This document shows, piece after piece, positions 34,703-42,606 of a stretch of 64,000 nucleotides of DNA. The DNA comes from Salinibacter ruber DSM 13855 (lineage in GTDB: Bacteria > Bacteroidota > Rhodothermia > Rhodothermales > Salinibacteraceae). Both the position numbers and the translations under genes were made by a program. Under the pieces are notes generated by a model. The model ran no database searches and had not been told where the DNA came from. It worked only from the letters and a program-made list of their open reading frames with translations. How positions within the stretch are numbered: position 1 is the first letter of the stretch; each line of letters starts with the position of its first letter. The DNA is taken from the NCBI RefSeq assembly GCF_000013045.1, contig NC_007677.1, forward strand, positions 2,170,001-2,234,000. The letters are read 5' to 3'.

Positions 34703-34880
34703 AATTCAAAATATAATCGTTACTGAGATCCGCATGGATATAGAATTTGAAATCAAGGGTATGGTTCCCTTCTTCTTTCGGCTTCATTTAATGTCTACAC
34801 CTATCATTTCGAATCCAAACGTACTTCATCGTACGCATCCGTGGGATTGAAAACAGGCTCGTCAATACCCAAGGTGCGAC
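34703..34880. other. AT-rich intergenic patch
   Basis: This 178-bp spacer is clearly AT-richer than its surroundings (for example 34703-34725 and 34740-34800). It separates two minus-strand orphan genes. I see no gene, repeat or hairpin of note in it. Only the TATATTTTG string next to the 34702 start is suggestive of a promoter. Confidence 0.4.
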
Positions 34881-35231
34881 TCATGTGCCGACATTAAACA
34901 CATATCCATGCTCGATATGTCCTGCCCGTTTCCCACCGATAAAGACGACGGATCGGAGGTGTTCAACGTGATCGAATCGTTCTTCCACTTCACAGTACGT
35001 GACCGTTGCCTCCGGGAACGCCTCCGAGAGTTGTCGGCAGGGGGATTCCAGGTCGGCACGGTCTTCTAGGGCGCTCGTCGCCGCAAATTTGAGGGCCGGG
35101 CACGTTTCTTCGGTCTCGTCGTCCTCAATCGGTCGCTCTTCGAGCTCGTGTTCGTCGATGAGCGCGTGGGAGCGGACGGCCTCGGGGTCTTCCGGGTTGG
35201 AAACGAGCAGGTATGTGACGACAGTCGCCAT
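34881..35231 (-). CDS. Small acidic hypothetical protein
   Basis: 116 aa, function not recognised. Starts MATVVTYLLVSNPEDPEAV. It is very acidic in the middle (EERPIEDDETEETCP), with a second strand-helix pattern at the end (HLRSVVFIGGKRAGHIEHGYVF). Three Cys (in TCPALKF, SPCRQL and TYCEVEE) could be metal ligands, but spacing matches no motif I know. It lies 79 bp downstream of the DUF434 gene, and the orphan at 34394 follows on the same strand. Confidence 0.65.
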   Translation of the reverse strand: MATVVTYLLVSNPEDPEAVRSHALIDEHELEERPIEDDETEETCPALKFAATSALEDRADLESPCRQLSEAFPEATVTYCEVEERFDHVEHLRSVVFIGGKRAGHIEHGYVFNVGT

Positions 35232-35310
35232 CGGGACACTCTGAAGAATTTATTTTCAAGTCACTACGGAATTCAGGGGCGGCGCCGTTCCCCATCTGGG
35301 GGCCCGCTTC

Positions 35311-36048
35311 CTACCGAGTCTCCCGAGAGCACTCCCCATCGGGTCGGAGATCAACGACGTGCGCATCGGGCACGTGGCGGGCATGAACGAGCCCCTCCAA
35401 CGGCAACCACGCGTCGCTTGCGTCGAGCACCGCGCTGTCGCTGTTCACAACGGGGGCGGATGCCTCCTTCAATGTGGCGTCCACCCCCGCGTGCGCGTTA
35501 AGGGACCAGGGGCGCTCCGTCTCGGCGGAGACGTCCGCAATCCGATCCGTCACGCGCCCGACGTTTGAGACCGAGCGATCGAGGTGCCACGTGACCCGCG
35601 CTGGGCGCAAGGCCTGCAGGGTGTCCGCAAGGCGCCGCAGGGCAGGCGTGGTCTGGTGGGCAATGCGGTAGGTGCCTTGCACGGGATCTACGTCGCGGTA
35701 GGCGGCATCGCGCCCCACAAACGCGTACGCCCCACCGATCATCGCCTCGATGGTAATGAGCACGTTGAAGCCGTCGAGGTGAAGCTCCTGTCCCGCGATG
35801 GCGTCCGGGGGCAGACGCCCCTGAAGCCGGTGCGCTCGCTCGGCGTCGCTGCAGGACGATCGTGCGACCGCGTCGCGCTGGCGGCGCTTCAGTTGGTACC
35901 GGTTTCCCACGAGCTCCGGGGCACTGTCCCCACTGTAGCCCCGGGTGCGAAGCCACGACAGATCCCGCACAGCGGCCCGGAGCCGATCACGCTGGTCGTC
36001 CCCGAACAGTCCGGGGTCCTCCGGATGGGCCCCACGATTCACAGGCAT
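35311..36048 (-). CDS. DUF434-family protein
   Basis: 245 aa of unknown function. The pattern recalls DUF434 proteins: RDLSWLRTRGYSGDSAPELVG, NRYQLKRRQRDAVARSSCSD, then the DGFNVLITIEAMIGG strand and GRDAAYRDVDPVQGTY. A pair of acidic residues in LHLDGFN and the RDVD segment suggest a metal- or nucleotide-binding site, which is inference. The start at 36048 (ATG) gives a normal N-terminus. It lies 57 bp downstream of the malic enzyme gene and on the same strand, so co-transcription is likely. Confidence 0.7.
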   Translation of the reverse strand: MPVNRGAHPEDPGLFGDDQRDRLRAAVRDLSWLRTRGYSGDSAPELVGNRYQLKRRQRDAVARSSCSDAERAHRLQGRLPPDAIAGQELHLDGFNVLITIEAMIGGAYAFVGRDAAYRDVDPVQGTYRIAHQTTPALRRLADTLQALRPARVTWHLDRSVSNVGRVTDRIADVSAETERPWSLNAHAGVDATLKEASAPVVNSDSAVLDASDAWLPLEGLVHARHVPDAHVVDLRPDGECSRETR

Positions 36049-36105
36049 GCGGACGAAGCAGATCTCAATGCGGGGGACGCACGGCGGAGTGGGCCTTGCC
36101 GGACT

Positions 36106-37527
36106 CTATGTACGCTTCCGGGCCAGCCCCTGCTTCTGGGCCGTCTGGGACACGGCGCTTGACACCTGAGCCACCACGTTCTCGTCAAACACACTGGGAA
36201 TGATGTAGTCCGGCGTCAGGCTCTGATCATCGATTGCATTGGCAATCGCCTCGGCCGCCGCAATTTTCATTTCACTGGTAATGCCCTTCGCGCGGCAGTC
36301 GAGCGCCCCCTTAAAGAGGCCCGGGAAGCACAGCACGTTGTTAATCTGGTTCGGGTAGTCGCTCCGGCCGGTGGCCATTACGGCCACGTGTGGGTAGGCC
36401 ACCTCCGGCATGATCTCCGGACGGGGATTGGCCATCGCGAAGACGATGGGGTCGCGAGCCATGCGGTTCAGGTCCTCCACGTCGAGGATGTCCGGAACGC
36501 TCAACCCGATGAACACATCGGCGCCCTCCATGACCGCCGACAGCGTATCCCCGGTCACGGACGGGTCCGTCATCTCCGCGTACTGCCGCTTTGCGTCGTT
36601 CAGGTCATCGCGTTCCGGGGTCACCGGCCCGTGGCTGTCCACCCCGACGATGTTCTCAACCCCCATCTCCATGAACATCTCCGTCACCGCGGTGCCCGCC
36701 GCCCCAATGCCGACCGTCACGACCTTGATCTCGTCGAGGTCCTTCTCCACAATCTTCAGTGCGTTGAGGAGGGCGGCGGCCGTCACGACCGCCGTGCCGT
36801 GTTGGTCGTCGTGAAAGACCGGGATGTCGAGCTCGTCCTTGAGGCGCTCCTCCACGGCAAAGCAGCGCGGGGCCGCAATGTCCTCCAGGTTGATCCCCCC
36901 GAAGACCGGCGCGATACGGCGGACCGTGTTGACGATCTCGTCGACGTCGGTCGTGTCGAGGCAGATGGGAAATCCGTTTACGTTCGCAAACTCCTTGAGG
37001 AGCTGCGCCTTGCCCTCCATCACCGGAAGCGCGGCGCCCGACCCAATGTCGCCCAGTCCCAGGACGGCCGTGCCGTCAGAGACGACCGCAACCGTGTTGC
37101 TCTTGATCGTGAGTCGGTGCGTGTCCTCGGGCGTCTCGTGGATCGCCTCACACACGCGGGCCACCCCGGGCGTGTACGCCATCGAGAGCTGATCGCGCGT
37201 GCGGAGCGGGGACTTGCTCTCCACTTCCACCTTCCCTCCAAGGTGCAACAGGAAGGTGCGGTCCGAGATGTTGACCACCTCGACGCCGTCGAGGTCGCGC
37301 AGCGCCTGAACGATCGATTCGGCGTGGTCGTCGCTCCGGGTGTTGATGGTAATGTCGCGGGTCAGCTCGTCCTTCTCGGCCCGGACAATGTCGATGGCCC
37401 CGATGTTGCCGCCGTGCTCCCCAATCACGGACGTCACTTTTGCAAGCATGCCGGGGCGGTTGGAAATGACCACCCGGACGGTGATGGAGTTGCTGGCACT
37501 TGGCAGGTACTCTTCGGTCTCTTCCAT
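36106..37527 (-). CDS. NAD(P)-dependent malic enzyme with N-terminal ACT domain
   Basis: Oxidatively decarboxylates malate to pyruvate. It has 473 aa from the ATG at 37527 (MEETEEYLPSASNSITVRVV). Residues ~14-90 form an ACT domain (SNRPGMLAKVTSVIGEHGGNIGAIDI), a ligand-sensing module that may make the enzyme allosteric. The catalytic part has MAYTPGVARVC, the metal-ligand segment GINLEDIAAPRCF with VFHDDQHGTA, and the Rossmann VTVGIGAAGTAV. This is the short bacterial malic enzyme. It follows the rpsA terminator, so it has its own promoter. Confidence 0.95.
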   Translation of the reverse strand: MEETEEYLPSASNSITVRVVISNRPGMLAKVTSVIGEHGGNIGAIDIVRAEKDELTRDITINTRSDDHAESIVQALRDLDGVEVVNISDRTFLLHLGGKVEVESKSPLRTRDQLSMAYTPGVARVCEAIHETPEDTHRLTIKSNTVAVVSDGTAVLGLGDIGSGAALPVMEGKAQLLKEFANVNGFPICLDTTDVDEIVNTVRRIAPVFGGINLEDIAAPRCFAVEERLKDELDIPVFHDDQHGTAVVTAAALLNALKIVEKDLDEIKVVTVGIGAAGTAVTEMFMEMGVENIVGVDSHGPVTPERDDLNDAKRQYAEMTDPSVTGDTLSAVMEGADVFIGLSVPDILDVEDLNRMARDPIVFAMANPRPEIMPEVAYPHVAVMATGRSDYPNQINNVLCFPGLFKGALDCRAKGITSEMKIAAAEAIANAIDDQSLTPDYIIPSVFDENVVAQVSSAVSQTAQKQGLARKRT

Positions 37528-37619
37528 AGGATGGCGCGTCGTGGTGGGAGTCGTGGTGCAAACGAAAAGGAATTGTGGAAGCGACAAGTACGGACCGTCC
37601 GCTCCCGAACCCCAAAGAA

Positions 37620-37652
37620 AAAGGACGGCTTCCGACAGGGAAGCCGCCCTTT
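37620..37652 (-). terminator. Intrinsic terminator of rpsA
   Basis: A 14-bp stem with one A/C mismatch forms between 37620-37633 (AAAGGACGGCTTCC) and 37639-37652 (GGAAGCCGCCCTTT), loop of five. On the minus strand the transcript ends in a U-run of five. It lies 35 bp after the rpsA stop. Confidence 0.9.
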
Positions 37653-37687
37653 GTGCGTCAGGAATACGTCGTCGTAGCCCGGGAGGA

Positions 37688-40303
37688 CTAGCTGCTTACA
37701 GAGCCCGTCTCGTCGAACTCATCGAGGGCGTCGGAGATCTCCTCCGCGTAGGCAGACCCAATGCCGTCGAGGTCGGTGAGGTCGTCCACCTCACGGGCAT
37801 CCGCAAGGGAGGTCACGCCCGCATTCTCAAGTCGCGAGACGCGTGGGAAGTTCTCCGGAAAGCCGGCCGTTTCGTCGAAGGTGGACGCATCGTCGTCCTC
37901 CGACGGCGCCTCGGCGTCGGGCTCGTCGCCCGCCTCGCCCTCAGACGCAGCCTCCTCCTCGTCGGGGGTTTCGGCCTGAGCATCGTCGGCTTCGGCGTCG
38001 TCGTCCTCCGCGGCAGTCTCTTCCTCGGCCTCCTCTTCCTCCATCTCACGGCGCAGGTCAGCCAGGCCGGAAAGCTCACCGAGCGTGGTGGGTCCGGTCG
38101 TCGGCTCGTCCGGCTCGGGCTCCGGCTCGTCCTTGAAGTCGCGCACGGCCTCTTCCCGCTCGCGCTCTTCTCGGCGGGACTCGCGCTCTTGTTCGTCCTG
38201 CTCCTCTTGGCGTTCGGCCTCTTCCTTGGCCGTCTCGCTGAGGACGATGTCCTTCTGGTCCTTGTCGAACCGAATGACCTGCAGTTCGAGCTCGTCGCCT
38301 TCGTGGTAGTGGTTTTTGAAGGCCTTCGGGCCGTTCTTCAGCTCACTGCCCGGGACAAAGGCCTCCACGTCCAGCGGCAACTGGACGACGAGGCCCTTGT
38401 CCTCCACGCGGACGACCTCGCCGGTTGTGTCGTTGCCCTCCTCGTAGGCGTCGGCAAACTGGTCCCACGGGTTGGTCTTCACCTGCTTGTGGCCCAGCGA
38501 GATCCGACGCCGCTCCTCGTCGATATTGAGGATCACGACATCGAGCTCCTGTTCCTCATCGACCATGTCGCCCGGGTGGCGAATCTTCTTGGTCCAGGAG
38601 AGGTCCGAGACGTGCACCAGCCCGTCGATGCCGGGCTCGATCTCGACGAAGACGCCGAAGTTGGTGATGTTGCGCACCGTGCCGGTAAGCACCGTGCCCG
38701 CCGGGTAGCGGTCGCTGATGCCTTCCCAGGGATCGGGCTCCAGCTGCTTCATCCCGAGCGAGATCTTCCGCTCCTCCTGATCGATGTTGAGAATCTTGAC
38801 ATCGACCACCTGGCCGAGCGACACCATTTGACTGGGGTGCTCGATGTGGCGCGTCCACGACATCTCACTGATGTGGACGAGCCCCTCGATGCCCTTCTCA
38901 ATTTCGACGAAGGCCCCGTAGTTCGTGATCGAGACGACCTTCCCCTCCACCACGTCGCCCTCGTCGTACTTGTTGCCGATCTGATCCCAGGGATGGTCCC
39001 GAAGCTGCTTCAGGCCGAGGGAAATGCGCTGGCGCTCCTCCTCGTAGTCGAGGACCACAACTTCGAGCTCCTGGTCGAGCTCCACGACCTCGCTCGGGTG
39101 CGAGACGCGGCCCCAGGACAGATCCGTAATGTGCAGAAGCCCGTCGACGCCCCCCAGGTCGATGAAGACCCCAAAGTCGACGATGTTCTTGACGGTGCCC
39201 TCAAGCACCTGACCAACCTCGAGCTGCTCAAGAATTTCTTGTCGCTGCTCCTCGAGCTCGTGCTCGATGAGCTCGCGGTGCGAGACGACGATGTTCTCGT
39301 TCTCGGGGTTGAGCTTGACGATCTTGAATTCCATCCGCGTCTCCAGGTAGGACTCGAAGTCCCGAACCGGGCGGACGTCGATCTGCGAGCCGGGCAGGAA
39401 GGCCTCCATTCCGTCGAAGAGCTCCACGATCATACCGCCCTTGATGCGGCGGATGATCGTGCCTTCGATGACCTCCTCGTTCTCGTAGATCTCTTCGACA
39501 CGCTGCCAGCGTCGGACCTTGTCGGCCTGCTCCTTCGAGAGCACGAGCTGCCCGTCGCGGTCTTCCTTCCGCTCCAGGTACACCTCCACGGTGTCTCCGG
39601 GGTGGATCTCCTCCTCCCCGAACTCGTCCCGGGAGACAATCCCGTCGCTCTTGTAGCCGATGTCGATCACCACGTAGTCTTCGTTGACCCGAAGCACGCG
39701 GCCTTCCACGATGTCCTGTTCGCGGACATCGATGGAGGTCTCGTCGACGACATCGCGGAACTGGTCGTACACCGAGGTGTCGGCCGGGGCCTGCTCCTCG
39801 GTCTCCAGCTCGTCGAGCGAAACCGTCTCTCCATAGGTCTCGCCCGTGAAGCCCTGTGCCTCTTCCGTCCGTTCGAGCTCGTCGGGCGAGACGGTCTCCG
39901 TTGGCTCATCAAACTCGGACACGTCGACCGAAGCCTCGTCGCCCGACGGCATCGGGAGGTCCTGGGAAGCTTCCTCGACGGCCTCCTCGAGAATGCGGCT
40001 CACGAAGCCGGGCTCCGGCGGGGGATCCGCAGGGGCCCCGTCGCCGCTCTCGTCCGCAGCATCCGCCGGGGCGTCCTCGGCGGGCGCCGGCTCTTCGGCG
40101 GCGGGCTCGTCGACGTCTTCGCCCCCCGCGTCCGGGGTCGACGGGGCCTCGGGGTCCGCGGCCTCCACGTCGTCCCCCGAATCCGCAGCGTCGGCGGGCG
40201 GCGCTTCGGCCTCGGCCGCCTCCTCTGCCTCGGCGGGAGCGGGCTGAGCGTCAGCAGTATCTTGAGTGTCGTCCTTGGAAGCTACTTGTTCTTGTTCTGC
40301 CAT
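37688..40303 (-). CDS. rpsA: 30S ribosomal protein S1, extended, with C-terminal helix-hairpin-helix
   Basis: mRNA-binding protein of the small subunit. It has 871 aa against ~557 in E. coli. Residues 1-180 are acidic low-complexity (Glu/Asp/Ala/Pro). Six S1 domains follow at about 190-260, 275-345, 358-430, 445-515, 530-600 and 615-690; repeats 3-5 are the best conserved (GVFIDLGGVDGLLHITDLSW). Then come a charged coiled-coil-like stretch (AKEEAERQEEQDEQERES), a second acidic run, and a C-terminal HhH-like module (ENAGVTSLADAREVDDLTDL plus DGIGSAYAEEISDAL). The HhH tail is unusual for S1. It follows cmk, its common partner, and ends at a terminator. Confidence 0.95.
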   Translation of the reverse strand: MAEQEQVASKDDTQDTADAQPAPAEAEEAAEAEAPPADAADSGDDVEAADPEAPSTPDAGGEDVDEPAAEEPAPAEDAPADAADESGDGAPADPPPEPGFVSRILEEAVEEASQDLPMPSGDEASVDVSEFDEPTETVSPDELERTEEAQGFTGETYGETVSLDELETEEQAPADTSVYDQFRDVVDETSIDVREQDIVEGRVLRVNEDYVVIDIGYKSDGIVSRDEFGEEEIHPGDTVEVYLERKEDRDGQLVLSKEQADKVRRWQRVEEIYENEEVIEGTIIRRIKGGMIVELFDGMEAFLPGSQIDVRPVRDFESYLETRMEFKIVKLNPENENIVVSHRELIEHELEEQRQEILEQLEVGQVLEGTVKNIVDFGVFIDLGGVDGLLHITDLSWGRVSHPSEVVELDQELEVVVLDYEEERQRISLGLKQLRDHPWDQIGNKYDEGDVVEGKVVSITNYGAFVEIEKGIEGLVHISEMSWTRHIEHPSQMVSLGQVVDVKILNIDQEERKISLGMKQLEPDPWEGISDRYPAGTVLTGTVRNITNFGVFVEIEPGIDGLVHVSDLSWTKKIRHPGDMVDEEQELDVVILNIDEERRRISLGHKQVKTNPWDQFADAYEEGNDTTGEVVRVEDKGLVVQLPLDVEAFVPGSELKNGPKAFKNHYHEGDELELQVIRFDKDQKDIVLSETAKEEAERQEEQDEQERESRREEREREEAVRDFKDEPEPEPDEPTTGPTTLGELSGLADLRREMEEEEAEEETAAEDDDAEADDAQAETPDEEEAASEGEAGDEPDAEAPSEDDDASTFDETAGFPENFPRVSRLENAGVTSLADAREVDDLTDLDGIGSAYAEEISDALDEFDETGSVSS

Positions 40304-40525
40304 ATACGGTGTGGTAGGTTTGCGCGGCGCTGGCCCTCTCGCCGGCCAGCGACAAGTGCAATTTGTACCTGCCTGGTCCTGACAGTCCAGGAGGGAAGGT
40401 GAAGAGGGTGAAGGAAGCCTGCGGACGGATCCGTCCGCATCAAAGCACAGGTTTGAATGTCAGGCGGGCCCGTAGTGAGCACGAGTGACTCACTGATAGG
40501 CGACAGTTGTATCATGCCCGGACCT
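40304..40525 (-). promoter_or_regulatory. Structured rpsA 5' leader
   Basis: The 222-bp cmk-rpsA spacer has three hairpin-forming repeats. A perfect 20-bp palindrome lies at 40420-40439 (TGCGGACG, GATC, CGTCCGCA). CGCTGGCC (40328-40335) pairs with GGCCAGCG (40344-40351). AGTGAG (40474-40479) pairs with CTCACT (40489-40494). No T-run makes any of them a good terminator. S1 is known to repress its own translation in E. coli; leader-based control here is inference. Confidence 0.5.
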
Positions 40526-41209
40526 CTACGTTCCACGGCCGTCCTGAGCTTTAACGCGATCTACGACAAAGTCAACCTGCTCCGCAATGGTACAGTCGGT
40601 CGTGTCGAAGACGATGGCGTCGTCGGCACGCCGAAGGGGGGCGATGTCCCGGGTCCGGTCCTGCTGGTCCCGCTGTTCGATCTCGGCGCGGACCTCTTCG
40701 AAGGTCACCTCCTCCCCTGCTGCCTCGTATTCCTGAAGCCGGCGCCGGGCCCGCTCGTCGATGTCGGCCACCATGAAAATCTTGACCGGGGCCTTCGGGA
40801 AGACGACCGTGCCGGTGTCGCGTCCGTCCAGCACCACGCCGCCGTGTCGGTCGGCCTGGGCGCGCCCAATCCGACGCTGCTGCTCCACCATGTACTCACG
40901 AACCGGCGCCAGGGTCGAGATGTCGCTCACGACGCGTCCCACTTCCGCGCTTCGGATGCGGTCGGTCACGGCGTCGTCGCCGAGGAAGACCTGCATCGTG
41001 TCGCCCCGGTACTCCACGTCGACCGTCAGGGACGGGAGCACGGCCTCCGCCCCCGAGCGGGTGGCGGGCGCCTCGGCCCGCAGAAAGCCGAGGGCCACGG
41101 CCCGGTACATGGCCCCCGTGTCCAGATATACGTATTCGAGCCGGGCGGCGGCGCGTTGGGCCGTGGTGCTCTTGCCGGAGCCGGCAGGACCGTCAATGGT
41201 GACAATCAC
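40526..41209 (-). CDS. cmk: Cytidylate kinase
   Basis: Phosphorylates CMP/dCMP with ATP. It has 227 aa. Walker A GPAGSGKST is at residues 7-15, then YLDTGAMYRAVALG, the CMP-site VVLDGRDTGTVVFP, and FMVADIDERARRR. DNA position directly before rpsA is a widely conserved pair. The lipoprotein gene upstream ends 47 bp before this start, so all three minus-strand genes may be one transcript. Confidence 0.96.
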   Translation of the reverse strand: MIVTIDGPAGSGKSTTAQRAAARLEYVYLDTGAMYRAVALGFLRAEAPATRSGAEAVLPSLTVDVEYRGDTMQVFLGDDAVTDRIRSAEVGRVVSDISTLAPVREYMVEQQRRIGRAQADRHGGVVLDGRDTGTVVFPKAPVKIFMVADIDERARRRLQEYEAAGEEVTFEEVRAEIEQRDQQDRTRDIAPLRRADDAIVFDTTDCTIAEQVDFVVDRVKAQDGRGT

Positions 41210-41256
41210 GTCGAAAGACTCTCAATGAACATAACGGACGCAACGAGGAGGCCCGG

Positions 41257-41871
41257 CTAGGGCGTCTGGGCGCCGTCCCCCACGCGCCTGCTCACGACCG
41301 TGATGGGGGACGGGTATTGGAGCGGCCCGAGCCTCGTGTCCACGGTCGGCTGCACGCGCAGTTTGAGGGTTTGCGGGGGCGCGTCGCCGTCGATGGCCGC
41401 GGCCAGGTCCACGAGGCCCTGTAGGTTGTCGTCAAAAAACCGGACGAGGTCGACCTCCACGTCGACCGGCACGTCCGTGGGCTCCCCGGGCGGCAGAACC
41501 ACCTCCCGCTCAAACCGACCCGACACTGTCTCCTTGTCTTCAAGCAGGAGGGTCCAGTCCATCTGAGTGAGCCGCGCATCGACACTGTTCGGCGACGGGT
41601 TCTCGGCATCCAGGTGGAGGGTGACGGACAAGGGAAGGGACCCGTTGGAGAGGGCCGAGCCAAGCCGAAGCACGTCGGTCGACCGGAGATCATCGTAGGA
41701 CTGCACCCTCGCCAGGTCCACCCCTGCCAGGCGGGGCTGCGCCACCCGATCGATCGAAAACTGGACCTTGCGCAGGTTGGCGACCTCCCGGAACGCCGTA
41801 CACCCGGTGGCGGCCAGGAGGAGAAGGCCGAGAACACACGGCAAGACCCATTGGGACCGGAGAACGAACAT
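41257..41871 (-). CDS. LEA14-like lipoprotein
   Basis: Predicted lipoprotein of 204 aa from the ATG at 41871. The signal is good: MFVLRSQWVLPCVLG then LLLLAATGC with lipobox Cys24. The mature part looks like a LEA_2/WHy (water-stress and hypersensitivity) beta-sandwich: LSVTLHLDAENPSPNSVDAR, then MDWTLLLEDKETVSGRF and a DVEVDLVRFFDD segment. Such proteins are linked to desiccation or envelope stress, which would suit a halophile; that role is inference. The long upstream open frame is not part of it. Confidence 0.75.
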   Translation of the reverse strand: MFVLRSQWVLPCVLGLLLLAATGCTAFREVANLRKVQFSIDRVAQPRLAGVDLARVQSYDDLRSTDVLRLGSALSNGSLPLSVTLHLDAENPSPNSVDARLTQMDWTLLLEDKETVSGRFEREVVLPPGEPTDVPVDVEVDLVRFFDDNLQGLVDLAAAIDGDAPPQTLKLRVQPTVDTRLGPLQYPSPITVVSRRVGDGAQTP

Positions 41872-41983
41872 GGCGCAGCGCCTACACGAGGAGCGCCCGG
41901 CAAGAAACAGGGCTTCGGAAAGCGAATTCAGGGGACGGATCAAGAACCCATCGCCTTTTACAAATCTCTCTACCAGTTGCCTC

Positions 41984-42547
41984 ATGCGCAAGCTTAGTTG
42001 GGATGAAATTGAGCGGCCGGCTCCCGAAGAGATCCCAACACTGCCAAAGCACCCCGTGCGGCTCGTCGTGCACAACGTGCGCTCGATCCACAACGTCGGA
42101 TCGATGTTTCGCACGTCCGACGCGGCCCGCATCGAGCACATTCACCTCACCGGCTTTACCGGCACCCCGGAGCACAAAGACCTTCACAAAACCGCCCTCG
42201 GCGCACAGGACGCCGTGGAGTGGAGCCAGCACGACGAGCCACGCCCCCTTCTCCGTGACCTGAAAGACGCCGGGTACACGATCGCGGCCCTTGAGCAGAC
42301 AGACCACACGCAGCGTCCCGACGCGGCCCCGGCCGATGCCTTTCCGATCGCGCTCGTGGTGGGCAACGAGGTGCGGGGAATCGAGCCGGATGTGCTAGAC
42401 GCGGTCGACCTCGCCCTCGAAATTCCTCAGTATGGCGCCAAGATTTCGCTGAACGTGGGCGTCGCCTACGGCATCGCGGTCTACGACCTGATCCGTCGCT
42501 CGCGGACCCTCCTCGGACCGCCTGGAGACGAAGATCGTATGGAGTAG
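41984..42547 (+). CDS. SPOUT-family RNA 2'-O-methyltransferase (TrmH/SpoU)
   Basis: S-adenosylmethionine-dependent RNA ribose methyltransferase, 187 aa from the ATG at 41984 (MRKLSWDEIERPAPEE). Motif 1 is NVRSIHNVGSMFRTSDA, motif 2 is IALVVGNEVRGIEPDVLD, and motif 3 is the knot ISLNVGVAYGIAVYDL. Length suits the short TrmH/TrmL group. The RNA target cannot be assigned. It is divergent from the lipoprotein gene with 112 bp between starts, and it ends 59 bp before mutA. Confidence 0.88.
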   Translation: MRKLSWDEIERPAPEEIPTLPKHPVRLVVHNVRSIHNVGSMFRTSDAARIEHIHLTGFTGTPEHKDLHKTALGAQDAVEWSQHDEPRPLLRDLKDAGYTIAALEQTDHTQRPDAAPADAFPIALVVGNEVRGIEPDVLDAVDLALEIPQYGAKISLNVGVAYGIAVYDLIRRSRTLLGPPGDEDRME

Positions 42548-42606
42548 ATCAGGGCGTTCTCCCCGCTCCTCCCCTCCCGCTTTCGGCAACCATCTCTCCT
42601 CCTTTC

